From: a virus
Reading direction: 5' to 3' (one strand)
IMG/VR virus record: IMGVR_UViG_3300008116_000132
Coordinates: 1-35,483 of that record
Length of the DNA: 35,483 nt
Shown: piece by piece, positions 23,627 to 30,017 of the stretch
Layout: every line of letters starts with the position of its first letter
Numbering within the stretch: the stretch's first letter is position 1
Notes under the pieces: generated by a model
The model's input: the letters and a program-made list of their open reading frames with translations, nothing else
Database searches by the model: none
What the model was told of the DNA's origin: nothing
Made by a program: the position numbers and the translations under genes

Positions 23627-25354
23627 TTATCTCAAGGTATCCAAGCTGAATGTAGCCAAACCTTTTACATCGATTATACCAAAGTAACGGTTGTTAACCA
23701 TTTTCTTAGCGTAACGTGTCATGATACCTTTGATAGGAGTCATGTTAAATGGATTGTACATAGTTGGAGTCAACTGTAGAGGTACGTATGGTGCGTAGAT
23801 GTAACCAGCGTCCAATAGAGACTTACCTTTGTGACCAATCAATACTTTACCAGCTGGGAAGTAAGGATCACGGAACACTTGGTAACGACCAGCTAGTGTA
23901 CCGATTTTCTCAATACCCATGTTGTATTGATCCTGCTCAGGTCCTGCGTTTGATACGTGGAAGTATTCCAAATCATCGAATACTGCAGAAACTTCAGAAG
24001 AAACTACAATCCAGTTAGCTCCACCTCTCAAAGTGGTTTTGTGGATTTGTGCAGAAACTTGGTTAATTTTGGTGATTAGAGTTTGATTCCAATCTTTTTG
24101 AGTGTATCCTACTAAAGTAGCACCAGAGGTTCCACCATATTTCCACTCGTTGTAATCCCACTTAGCTTTCCAAGCAGCACCCTTACGTAGGTCACGTAAA
24201 ATTTCACGGTCAACCTCAGCAGCGATTTGCTCAGATAACAATGCAGTTAACTCAGCCTCAGCGTCGATGTTGTGGAATGCACTTACGTCTTGTGCCAATT
24301 CAGGAGACCAGCTAGCTCTTAACTTTCTTTCAGTAACTGAAACAGTTACAGAAGACAAGTCGAAAGATACTTCACCGATTTCTTCTTCGAATTCAAGAGT
24401 TGCATACTGACGATAAGTAAGTACGAAATCAGTTCCAATCAAAGTAGAACCCGCAACAGTGTGGTTAGAGAAACCAGAAGTTGATGAGTAAGTCTGAAGG
24501 TCTACGTTCAAGTAGATAGCTCCTTCTTCGTCGCAGATATCGTTGTATTTGCTAAGACCAGAACCACTTTTTTGACCATACTCAACAATACCTTTACCGT
24601 ATTTCTGAGTTACGATGTTGAATGGTAAAGATGCACCAGACTGAACTTGTGCAGAAGCAACTTGCAATGAAGCCAAGAACTCTTCGGTATCCATTTCGTT
24701 ACCATTTGCTCCAACAATTTTACCTTGTCCTGCTTTAGTGAAACCAGTTACTTTCAAGATTACACTTGAAAGAGTGTCACCAGTTGCATACACTACAGCA
24801 CTACCTTCAGCTCCTGCAGAGAAAGAGTGAAGAGAAGTACCTGTTAAAGATGCGGTAGTAAATGCACCTTTAGAATAATCGAAAAGACCTTCAGATGCGT
24901 CATCACCTTCTTCGTAGAAACGATCATAAAGGTTTCTTGCGTCTGCACCATAACCAGCGGTTACAGAGTCAGTAGTGTTAGGATATCCGAATGGTGCGTA
25001 GTGTGCTCCAGAGTTTCTATCCTGAATTTTAGGTACGAAGTAGAACAATTTACCGATAGGTAAGTTCATTGCTTGTACTGATACGATGTCGTTTGCTAAC
25101 AACTTAGAGAATACACGACGGATAATTGGGAATACCACGGTCTCGAAAGAACCAGAAGCATCAGATACTGCTGCTTCGTTGATTAAATAAGACGCTTGGT
25201 TTTCATACAATTGCGCGATGTTATCTTTTTGATGGCCGTCAAGACCTTCTAGGAAACCTAAGTTATCCCATTTTTTGATGGTATCTTCTTTGATAACACG
25301 TAGGTGCTTAAGACCGATGTTACCAACCATACCTGATTCTAATAATGCTCCCAT
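23627..25354 (-). CDS. 23: Major capsid protein, T4 gp23-like
   Basis: 575 residues; the HK97-fold hexamer subunit of the head. Typical features are the N-terminal delta peptide, then SYLINEAAVSDASGSFETVVFPIIRRVFSKLLANDIVSVQAMN and PIGKLFYFVPKI. Downstream are LRASWSPELAQDVSAFHNIDAEAELTALLSEQIAAEVDREILRDL and later NWIVVSSEVSAVF, all characteristic of gp23. Residues 58-60 (INE) before A61 match the (L/I)-x-E cut site of gp21-type proteases, so the mature protein likely starts at A61. No TATTTATA element precedes it; it should be read from the scaffold promoter, 41 bases after the scaffold stop. Base use is visibly less AT-biased than in neighbours, as expected for very high expression. Confidence 0.97.
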   Translation of the reverse strand: MGALLESGMVGNIGLKHLRVIKEDTIKKWDNLGFLEGLDGHQKDNIAQLYENQASYLINEAAVSDASGSFETVVFPIIRRVFSKLLANDIVSVQAMNLPIGKLFYFVPKIQDRNSGAHYAPFGYPNTTDSVTAGYGADARNLYDRFYEEGDDASEGLFDYSKGAFTTASLTGTSLHSFSAGAEGSAVVYATGDTLSSVILKVTGFTKAGQGKIVGANGNEMDTEEFLASLQVASAQVQSGASLPFNIVTQKYGKGIVEYGQKSGSGLSKYNDICDEEGAIYLNVDLQTYSSTSGFSNHTVAGSTLIGTDFVLTYRQYATLEFEEEIGEVSFDLSSVTVSVTERKLRASWSPELAQDVSAFHNIDAEAELTALLSEQIAAEVDREILRDLRKGAAWKAKWDYNEWKYGGTSGATLVGYTQKDWNQTLITKINQVSAQIHKTTLRGGANWIVVSSEVSAVFDDLEYFHVSNAGPEQDQYNMGIEKIGTLAGRYQVFRDPYFPAGKVLIGHKGKSLLDAGYIYAPYVPLQLTPTMYNPFNMTPIKGIMTRYAKKMVNNRYFGIIDVKGLATFSLDTLR

Positions 25355-25394
25355 TTCTATTTTGGTTTTTTTGGTTTTTTTATTTTATTATTAT

Positions 25395-26573
25395 TTATTT
25401 TATTTTACCCATCAAGTCTTTCATTCTCTTGAATTGTGGGTTTTCATATGCTTTTGATTCAGACAACACTTGTTGTGAACTTGAGCTCTGAGGGGTTGAT
25501 GAAAGTCTATCAACCACACTTTCTGTAACTGGTTTTTTAACTCCCAATTCAGACTTTATTGAGTTGAATAGGTTTTTGGATTCGTTCATTGTTGAAACAG
25601 AATCGAATCTTTTCAAAATATTCAATTTTTCTTGTTTTGTTGTTGAATGTTCGGTGAACAAACGAGTAGCGTACGCTAAATTTGCGTTGAAAACTGCAAC
25701 TTCATTAAGTTTCTCTTTGAACAACACTAACGCCTTTTTGTATTCTGAGTTTTGTTTCTTTAGTTTCTCAACTTCCTCATTTACCATTTCGTGACGTCCA
25801 GCCTTTGCAAAAAACTTGTCTGCAGGACCTCTAACGCCAGCCGCGTAAGTTCTTGATGCTTCAGTGGCTTCAATTTCTTTTTCATCACCTTCATCTTCCA
25901 ACTCGATTTCGTACATTGTTTCTTCCATTTCTGGGTCCACATCTCCTTCGTTAAATTCGTCTTCTTCTAATTCGATTTCGTACATGGTTTCTTCCATTTC
26001 TGGATCCACATCTCCTTCGTTAAATTCAAACTCTTCCTCTTCATCGAGTTTAATGATGTACTCATCACCGTCCATTTCTAATTCGATATCAGCACCGTCT
26101 TTTTTAACAACGATACCATCTTCAGGTTTCATTGCTTTAAAAACTTTAAGGACTTCATCGTCGGATGCTCCTGTCATGTCCATAACATCTTCATCAGAAG
26201 ACATGTCATCGTCCATTCCCATTTCGTCATCCATCCCCATTTCATCATCCATTCCCATATCATCTTCAGACTCATCATCTTCAGAATCCATAGAATCGAT
26301 ACCTTTCATTGGTTCTTCATTATCGAGGTCGTCCATATTTTCTTCGTCACCTTCGTCTTCAGACTCTTCATCGTCTTCGTCCTCTGGTTGCTCTGACATA
26401 TCTTTTTCCTCTTCTTCAGGAAGATCATCTTCCTCTTTTTCTGACTCTTTCAGCAATTCATTAAGTTCTTCCTTCATTGTAGAAGCAAGTATACCTTTTG
26501 CATTTTGCTTAACTGCCTCCTCAAGTGTTTGCACTTGAAGTAACGCTTGTTCTAAAATTGATTTTTCAGTCAT
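25395..26573 (-). CDS. 22: Prohead core/scaffold protein, gp22-like
   Basis: 392 residues, extremely acidic. Residues about 45-245 are Asp/Glu tracts, including three MGMDDE units and two copies of EFNEGDVDPEMEETMYEIEL. A helical coiled region follows (about 265-355, VEKLKKQNSEYKKALVLFKEKLNEV). The C-terminus ends QFKRMKDLMGKIK. It lies just upstream of the capsid gene, where gp22 is in T4. Acidic, repeat-rich scaffolds that fill the prohead and are then cut by gp21 are the norm. The acidic part may also play the role of gp67/68. Its element at 26593-26600 would also serve the capsid gene. Confidence 0.85.
   Translation of the reverse strand: MTEKSILEQALLQVQTLEEAVKQNAKGILASTMKEELNELLKESEKEEDDLPEEEEKDMSEQPEDEDDEESEDEGDEENMDDLDNEEPMKGIDSMDSEDDESEDDMGMDDEMGMDDEMGMDDDMSSDEDVMDMTGASDDEVLKVFKAMKPEDGIVVKKDGADIELEMDGDEYIIKLDEEEEFEFNEGDVDPEMEETMYEIELEEDEFNEGDVDPEMEETMYEIELEDEGDEKEIEATEASRTYAAGVRGPADKFFAKAGRHEMVNEEVEKLKKQNSEYKKALVLFKEKLNEVAVFNANLAYATRLFTEHSTTKQEKLNILKRFDSVSTMNESKNLFNSIKSELGVKKPVTESVVDRLSSTPQSSSSQQVLSESKAYENPQFKRMKDLMGKIK
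25904..26030 (-). repeat. Two direct repeats (69-bp period) in the scaffold gene
   Basis: Near-identical copies start at about 25904 and 25973 and encode the NEGDVDPEMEETMYEIELE unit twice. The spacing is a multiple of 3, so a 23-residue unit was duplicated in frame. Confidence 0.85.
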
Positions 26574-26592
26574 TTGATTTGTTTTATTATCC

Positions 26593-26600
26593 TATAAATA
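26593..26600 (-). promoter_or_regulatory. TATTTATA element, 19 bases before ATG 26573
   Basis: Sense strand CACAATATTTATAGGATAA; a member of the longer-leader group. It lies downstream of the terminator at 26678-26704, so a start here would drive scaffold and capsid as a separate, strongly expressed unit. Confidence 0.55.
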
Positions 26601-26677
26601 TTGTGATTTTATAAAAAAATCGTTCTAACATCATTTATATCTAAATAAATGTTAAGATTTATTATTTTAAACAAAAT

Positions 26678-26704
26678 AAAAAACCCTCGTGTGAGGGTTT
26701 TTTT
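26678..26704 (-). terminator. Intrinsic terminator after the 169-aa protein gene
   Basis: CCCTC/GAGGG stem with GTGT loop, A run before and T run after on both strands. It lies 16 bases past the stop at 26720 and isolates the scaffold-capsid unit. Confidence 0.85.
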
Positions 26705-26719
26705 AAAATTAAAATTAAA

Positions 26720-27229
26720 TTATTTTAAAGTTTCCTGACCTAAATCTTGAGTTGTCACATTTTGTGCCGGTGCGCAATTAAGTTCTTGAACAAGAATACC
26801 CTGTAATAATTTTGAATACATCAATGCACGATCATTCTCTGATCCTGCTACTGGTCCCTGTACACTTATTCTAACAGTGGAACCACTTAATGCCGTAGGG
26901 TTATTACAAAAAAACCTTAAATTTTTAATTTCTTGTCCAATTGTATCAGACCCCTTACGGTTATTATACGCGTCGAAAAATTTTAAATCTCTAACACCGA
27001 TTACTACTCCTCCCTTAGGATTCGATTCAATACTTTCAATTCTTACTAAAGTCCCACGGCCGTTAGGTTCTGCAACATCGGTAAATAATAAAACATTTTT
27101 ACCAATAATTCTATTTTTTAATTTTGTTAAGTCAACCGCTTGGGGTGCGGGTGCAGTCTGCTCACTAACTACCTTTCTGATATAATTTTTTAATTCAGAT
27201 TCGGTTAGTCTTATAATATTTTTTTTCAT
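26720..27229 (-). CDS. LTESEL-type protein A (putative prohead internal protein)
   Basis: 169 residues. Residues 1-22 (MKKNIIRLTESELKNYIR...) are almost identical, in DNA too, to the N-terminus of the next gene; the rest differs. The remainder is beta-rich: LKNRIIGKNVLLFTDVAEPNGRGTLVRIES, GVVIGVRDLKFFDAY, TVRISVQGPV. The residue order (two strands, then a DLKFFDAY/DLSTIDAR-like helix start) still suggests shared ancestry with protein B. L-T-E in the N-terminus fits a gp21-type cut site, and the place between protease and scaffold is where T4 carries core proteins. It is probably an internal head protein; unknown. Confidence 0.6.
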   Translation of the reverse strand: MKKNIIRLTESELKNYIRKVVSEQTAPAPQAVDLTKLKNRIIGKNVLLFTDVAEPNGRGTLVRIESIESNPKGGVVIGVRDLKFFDAYNNRKGSDTIGQEIKNLRFFCNNPTALSGSTVRISVQGPVAGSENDRALMYSKLLQGILVQELNCAPAQNVTTQDLGQETLK

Positions 27230-27235
27230 TTTGTT
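27171..27235 (-). repeat. 65-bp 5' cassette, copy A
   Basis: Matches 27735-27799 at 64 of 65 bases: 6 bases of leader, ATG and about 18 further codons. Confidence 0.9.
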
Positions 27236-27253
27236 TATAGTTATTTTTTTTTA

Positions 27254-27793
27254 TTAAGGTGTAAAATCTTTTTCATCATCTATATCGGGAGCACAACTAC
27301 TAGCATTGAATAAAATATCTGTAAGTGTCTTATTAGTTACATCAATCATTGACGGGAATGCTTTAGCTTCCTTCGCCTGTCCATTCATGTAGTTCCCTTG
27401 TACTCCTCGAGCAACTAGGTAATATGGGTCTTGACATCCTTTCCATGTTAGGGTTTGCACTTTGAATTGTGACACATCTCCCCATGCTGTTTGATTATTT
27501 CCTCTAGCATCTATGGTTGACAAATCTCTACCAGTTAACACTACTTGAGTTCCCGATACTGTAACACTATCAACTAAAAACGTAGTTAAAACTTCTCCAG
27601 ATTTCTTCGTAAAATAATTACTATATGCACTACCCTGTAACTTACCGTCAACGGTCAATTGAATCTTCTTACCAACAACTTGAGATTTTATTGATTCTAA
27701 ATCAGGAGTTTTCGCTTGAGCTTGTTCTTTTATAACCTTTCTGATATAATTTTTTAATTCAGATTCGGTTAGTCTTATAACATTTTTTTTCAT
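27254..27793 (-). CDS. LTESEL-type protein B (putative prohead internal protein)
   Basis: 179 residues. It has the same N-terminal 22 residues as protein A except N-V for N-I and K-E for S-E. It is then beta-rich: IQLTVDGKLQGSAYSNYFTKKSGEVLTTFLVDSV, VVLTGRDLSTIDARGN, KVQTLTWKGC, and ends SSCAPDIDDEKDFTP. Two Cys near the end could form a bridge. It is co-transcribed with protein A (24-base gap). The putative late element lies 17 bases before ATG. Function unknown; a head-core or minor capsid role is inferred from position. Confidence 0.6.
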   Translation of the reverse strand: MKKNVIRLTESELKNYIRKVIKEQAQAKTPDLESIKSQVVGKKIQLTVDGKLQGSAYSNYFTKKSGEVLTTFLVDSVTVSGTQVVLTGRDLSTIDARGNNQTAWGDVSQFKVQTLTWKGCQDPYYLVARGVQGNYMNGQAKEAKAFPSMIDVTNKTLTDILFNASSCAPDIDDEKDFTP

Positions 27794-27799
27794 TTTGTT
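27735..27799 (-). repeat. 65-bp 5' cassette, copy B
   Basis: Copy of 27171-27235, differing at one base (I to V codon). Identity stops abruptly outside the cassette. Confidence 0.9.
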
Positions 27800-27810
27800 A
27801 ATTGTTTTAA

Positions 27811-27818
27811 TATAAATA
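27811..27818 (-). promoter_or_regulatory. TATTTATA element, 17 bases before ATG 27793
   Basis: Sense strand AAGTATTTATATTAAAACA; longer-leader group. Confidence 0.5.
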
Positions 27819-27838
27819 CTTATTGGTTTATAAAAATT

Positions 27839-28522
27839 TTATTTGGATAAAAATTTATCAATGTTCCCCATTAATTTTTTCATTCTATCATCCACAATTG
27901 GTTTTTCTTCAACACCCTCTTGATATTGGTCTCTTTCTGATGGGTCAGAAAAAATGTATGCCCCTGGTGTTGATGGTGATGAAACCAAATCAAAACATAC
28001 CAGTTCAAAATCTTCTTGAACAATGTTTTGACCTTTTATGTTTTTAAGTGAACCCACACCTCTTGAGGAAATCCCTAATGTTGCCCCATTCATTATTAAC
28101 ATTGCAGCTTGGTCTCCTTTGGTTGATACAATCCCCATTTTTTTCCATCCGGGTGATGTGAATAATTTTATCTTCCCCATTAATATTTTACCATCCCACC
28201 ATGTTTCCATAATAGAGTGAGAAACTCTATCCAAATCAATAAGTGATGATGAGGGGTGATTCAATTCATTTAACGCTCCTCCCTTTTTTATTAAATTTTG
28301 ATATTTTTCGTTTTCTCTCTTTAATAAATTTTCAGGATAAATTCGACCATTTTTATTTGGTGTATCGAATTTTTGCAAAACAGCATAAAGAATGAGGTCT
28401 TCAGAAAAGTCCACATTCTTCATTTCAGAAATTATTTTTTTATTGTCTTCGGGAGATACGTGACCGGCATCGTATTCGATTAAAATTCCTTTGCCAGTTT
28501 CATTTGGTCCTAATATCTTCAT
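27839..28522 (-). CDS. 21: Prohead maturation protease, T4 gp21-like
   Basis: 227 residues; serine protease that cuts scaffold and capsid precursors during head maturation. NGRIYPENLL (58-67) is the usual first signature of the family. H89 in ALNELNHPSSSLIDLDRVSHSI and S152/S153 in TLGISSRGVGSL are the catalytic His and Ser region; an Asp/Glu lies after, in DFELVCFDLVSSPSTPGAYI. The C-terminus DDRMKKLMGNIDKFL carries the motif shared with the scaffold, perhaps for co-packaging into the core. Family preference is (L/I)-x-E. The gene order protease, scaffold, capsid is T4-like, with two extra genes inserted. Confidence 0.92.
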   Translation of the reverse strand: MKILGPNETGKGILIEYDAGHVSPEDNKKIISEMKNVDFSEDLILYAVLQKFDTPNKNGRIYPENLLKRENEKYQNLIKKGGALNELNHPSSSLIDLDRVSHSIMETWWDGKILMGKIKLFTSPGWKKMGIVSTKGDQAAMLIMNGATLGISSRGVGSLKNIKGQNIVQEDFELVCFDLVSSPSTPGAYIFSDPSERDQYQEGVEEKPIVDDRMKKLMGNIDKFLSK

Positions 28523-28541
28523 CTATTTAGTAATTATACTA

Positions 28542-28549
28542 TATAAATA
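28542..28549 (-). promoter_or_regulatory. TATTTATA element, 19 bases before ATG 28522
   Basis: Sense strand GATGTATTTATATAGTATAA; longer-leader group. Confidence 0.5.
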
Positions 28550-28563
28550 CATCGATATATAAG

Positions 28564-28989
28564 TTATTTTTTGTTTTTATTAAAGTTAAAAAGGTTTTTA
28601 TTGGATAGACCATTTTCAATTATGGTTTCAATAATACTTTTTACCATTATTTTTGAAGACTTTGATTTAACATCAAAAAAACTATCAACATATAATGTTA
28701 TTTCTAAATTCATAAAAGACCTTTTTTCAATCTTTATTCCTTTAGTTTTAACATCCAAATCCACAATACATTGCGGTTTAAAATTTTCATTATTCAAATT
28801 ATAGACGATTTCTTTAATTAGTCTTCTTGTTCTACTAATCAAAAAATCAAAATCATCTTCATCATTTTTTGGTTGTACCCACGAATTAAGTTTTAAATAA
28901 ATTGTTTTTAAATTTTTAAAATCTACTGTTCCGTATCCTATTTTTACATCTTTACATTCACCTAAAGGAATATATTTTCCTGTTTTCAT
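28564..28989 (-). CDS. Uncharacterised small protein in the head module
   Basis: 141 residues, mixed alpha/beta and basic. GYGTVDFKNLKTIYLKLNSWVQP forms a strand pair, DFLISRTRRLIKEIVYNL a helix, QCIVDLDVKTKGIKIEKRSFMNLEITLYVD strands, and an Asn/Lys-rich tail follows. It lies between the portal-side genes and the protease; upstream is the bS21 intergenic region. I do not recognise a family. It could be a head-core or neck component. No sure promoter motif; an element-like TATTTATT occurs about 45 bases before ATG. Confidence 0.5.
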   Translation of the reverse strand: MKTGKYIPLGECKDVKIGYGTVDFKNLKTIYLKLNSWVQPKNDEDDFDFLISRTRRLIKEIVYNLNNENFKPQCIVDLDVKTKGIKIEKRSFMNLEITLYVDSFFDVKSKSSKIMVKSIIETIIENGLSNKNLFNFNKNKK

Positions 28990-29066
28990 TATTTATTTCA
29001 TATTCTACTATTATTTTTATGGTGTAAATAAAAAATAAATAAAAAATTTTGAAATAAAAAACATAT

Positions 29067-29089
29067 TAAGTATTATTCTGAAATACTTA
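29067..29089 (+). promoter_or_regulatory. Hairpin in the bS21 leader
   Basis: AAGTATT/AATACTT plus one flanking T-A pair gives 8 bp around a 7-base loop, ending 6 bases before ATG 29096. It would cover the ribosome landing region, a plausible place for translational control; ribosomal protein genes are often self-regulated. Weak (A-T rich) but well positioned. Confidence 0.4.
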
Positions 29090-29095
29090 TATGTT

Positions 29096-29281
29096 ATGAT
29101 CATAATTAAAATCGAAAAAAACATTGAATTTGCACTTAAACTTTATAAGAATAAAGTTAATAAGACAAAACAAATTCAGAAACTAAGAGAGAGACAAGAA
29201 TTTGTTAAACCATCTGTTAAAAGACGTGACCAAATCTTGAAGGCGACTTACATACAAAAAATAAAAAATGGTCTTGATTAA
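29096..29281 (+). CDS. rpsU: Ribosomal protein bS21 homologue
   Basis: 61 residues, basic. MIIIKIEKNIEFALKLYKNKVNKTKQIQKLRERQEFVKPSVKRRDQILKA contains the hallmarks of bS21: a short first strand 'i.v....ie.Al...k.k', then a central 'LR.R..f.KPS.kRR' and a basic helix. Length is as usual (55-75). bS21 sits on the 30S platform near the 3' end of 16S rRNA. Phage-encoded bS21 is known in several aquatic phages. It is the only + strand gene in the head module, between the 245-aa gene (convergent) and the 141-aa gene (divergent), with its own leader. Its last residues lie inside the terminator palindrome. No Shine-Dalgarno sequence precedes it. Confidence 0.85.
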   Translation: MIIIKIEKNIEFALKLYKNKVNKTKQIQKLRERQEFVKPSVKRRDQILKATYIQKIKNGLD

Positions 29282-29297
29282 TCAAGACCATTTTTTA
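29262..29297. terminator. Perfect 36-bp palindrome, bidirectional terminator and shared gene end
   Basis: Exact inverted repeat centred between 29279 and 29280: A/T runs outside, TGGTCTTGAT/ATCAAGACCA inside. The stop codons of bS21 (+) and the 245-aa gene (-) overlap by TTAA at its centre. Each gene's last five codons encode KNGLD because the coding ends are mirror images. Confidence 0.92.
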
Positions 29298-30015
29298 ATT
29301 CTACCAAACTGTGGTAATTAATTCTCGAGGGTTTTTTACTGTTAACCTCTTGTTTAACTTTACTCAATTTGTCTTTTATATCTGAGTCACTTGATTCTGA
29401 AATCAAAGTGTCAATTTTTTCATTTAAACTTTCCTTCAATTCCAATGTTTTCTTTTCAATCACATCACCTGGCATGGACAGAATATCCTTCAATGTTTGT
29501 TTTTGTTCTTCTGTCAAATTGTTATTGTAAAGTACATTGAAATTATTTACCAACACTGCCTGTAAAAGATTTTCGTTGTTTGTATGTAATGTCTTCTCCA
29601 ATACAACCGTTTCCTTTTTTGTGGTTAAATGTTCAAACAATTTTTTCTTAGAAATCACTTTCTTGTCAATATTGTTCAATGTATCTTCTTCAGAAAGTTG
29701 GTCTAGTATCGAATAGATTTCGTTTTCTTCAACATCCACATTTTTTAATGATTCATTTAAAGTTTTTGAAAACTCTTTTACTTTCTTAGATTTTGTTTTT
29801 AGAACTGAAGACAACTCTTCAACAAATAATCTTGCAACTTCCTTATCTTCAAAATATTTGTTTTCTATTTGTTCATAGAACAAGTACATTTCTCTAAAGT
29901 CATTATTTCCCTTTATTGCCTTTAAAATGTTCTTCATCTCCTTTTTATTGTTAGATGAATAAGATTCGGTAAGTTTCCCTAATATTTTTGTTTTTAATTT
30001 TCCAAAAGTGTTCAT
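29278..30015 (-). CDS. Helical protein after the portal (possible prohead core component)
   Basis: 245 residues, nearly all helical and Lys/Glu-rich, with no Cys and no enzyme motif. The N-terminus GKLKTKILGKLTESYSSN contains L-T-E, a possible gp21-type cut site, and resembles other N-termini in this window. Internal repeats of a 'LxESLxxK' kind suggest coiled coils. It lies 2 bases after the portal stop, where T4 carries core genes 67 and 68, so a prohead core role is the best guess by position only. It ends inside the palindromic terminator with KNGLD. Confidence 0.55.
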   Translation of the reverse strand: MNTFGKLKTKILGKLTESYSSNNKKEMKNILKAIKGNNDFREMYLFYEQIENKYFEDKEVARLFVEELSSVLKTKSKKVKEFSKTLNESLKNVDVEENEIYSILDQLSEEDTLNNIDKKVISKKKLFEHLTTKKETVVLEKTLHTNNENLLQAVLVNNFNVLYNNNLTEEQKQTLKDILSMPGDVIEKKTLELKESLNEKIDTLISESSDSDIKDKLSKVKQEVNSKKPSRINYHSLVELKNGLD

Positions 30016-30017
30016 TT

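Noticed and set aside
25864-26538. 224-residue Ser-rich open frame on the + strand
   Set aside because: It is the mirror of the Asp/Glu-rich scaffold gene: GAN/GAY codons read as TCN on the other strand. No independent coding signal.
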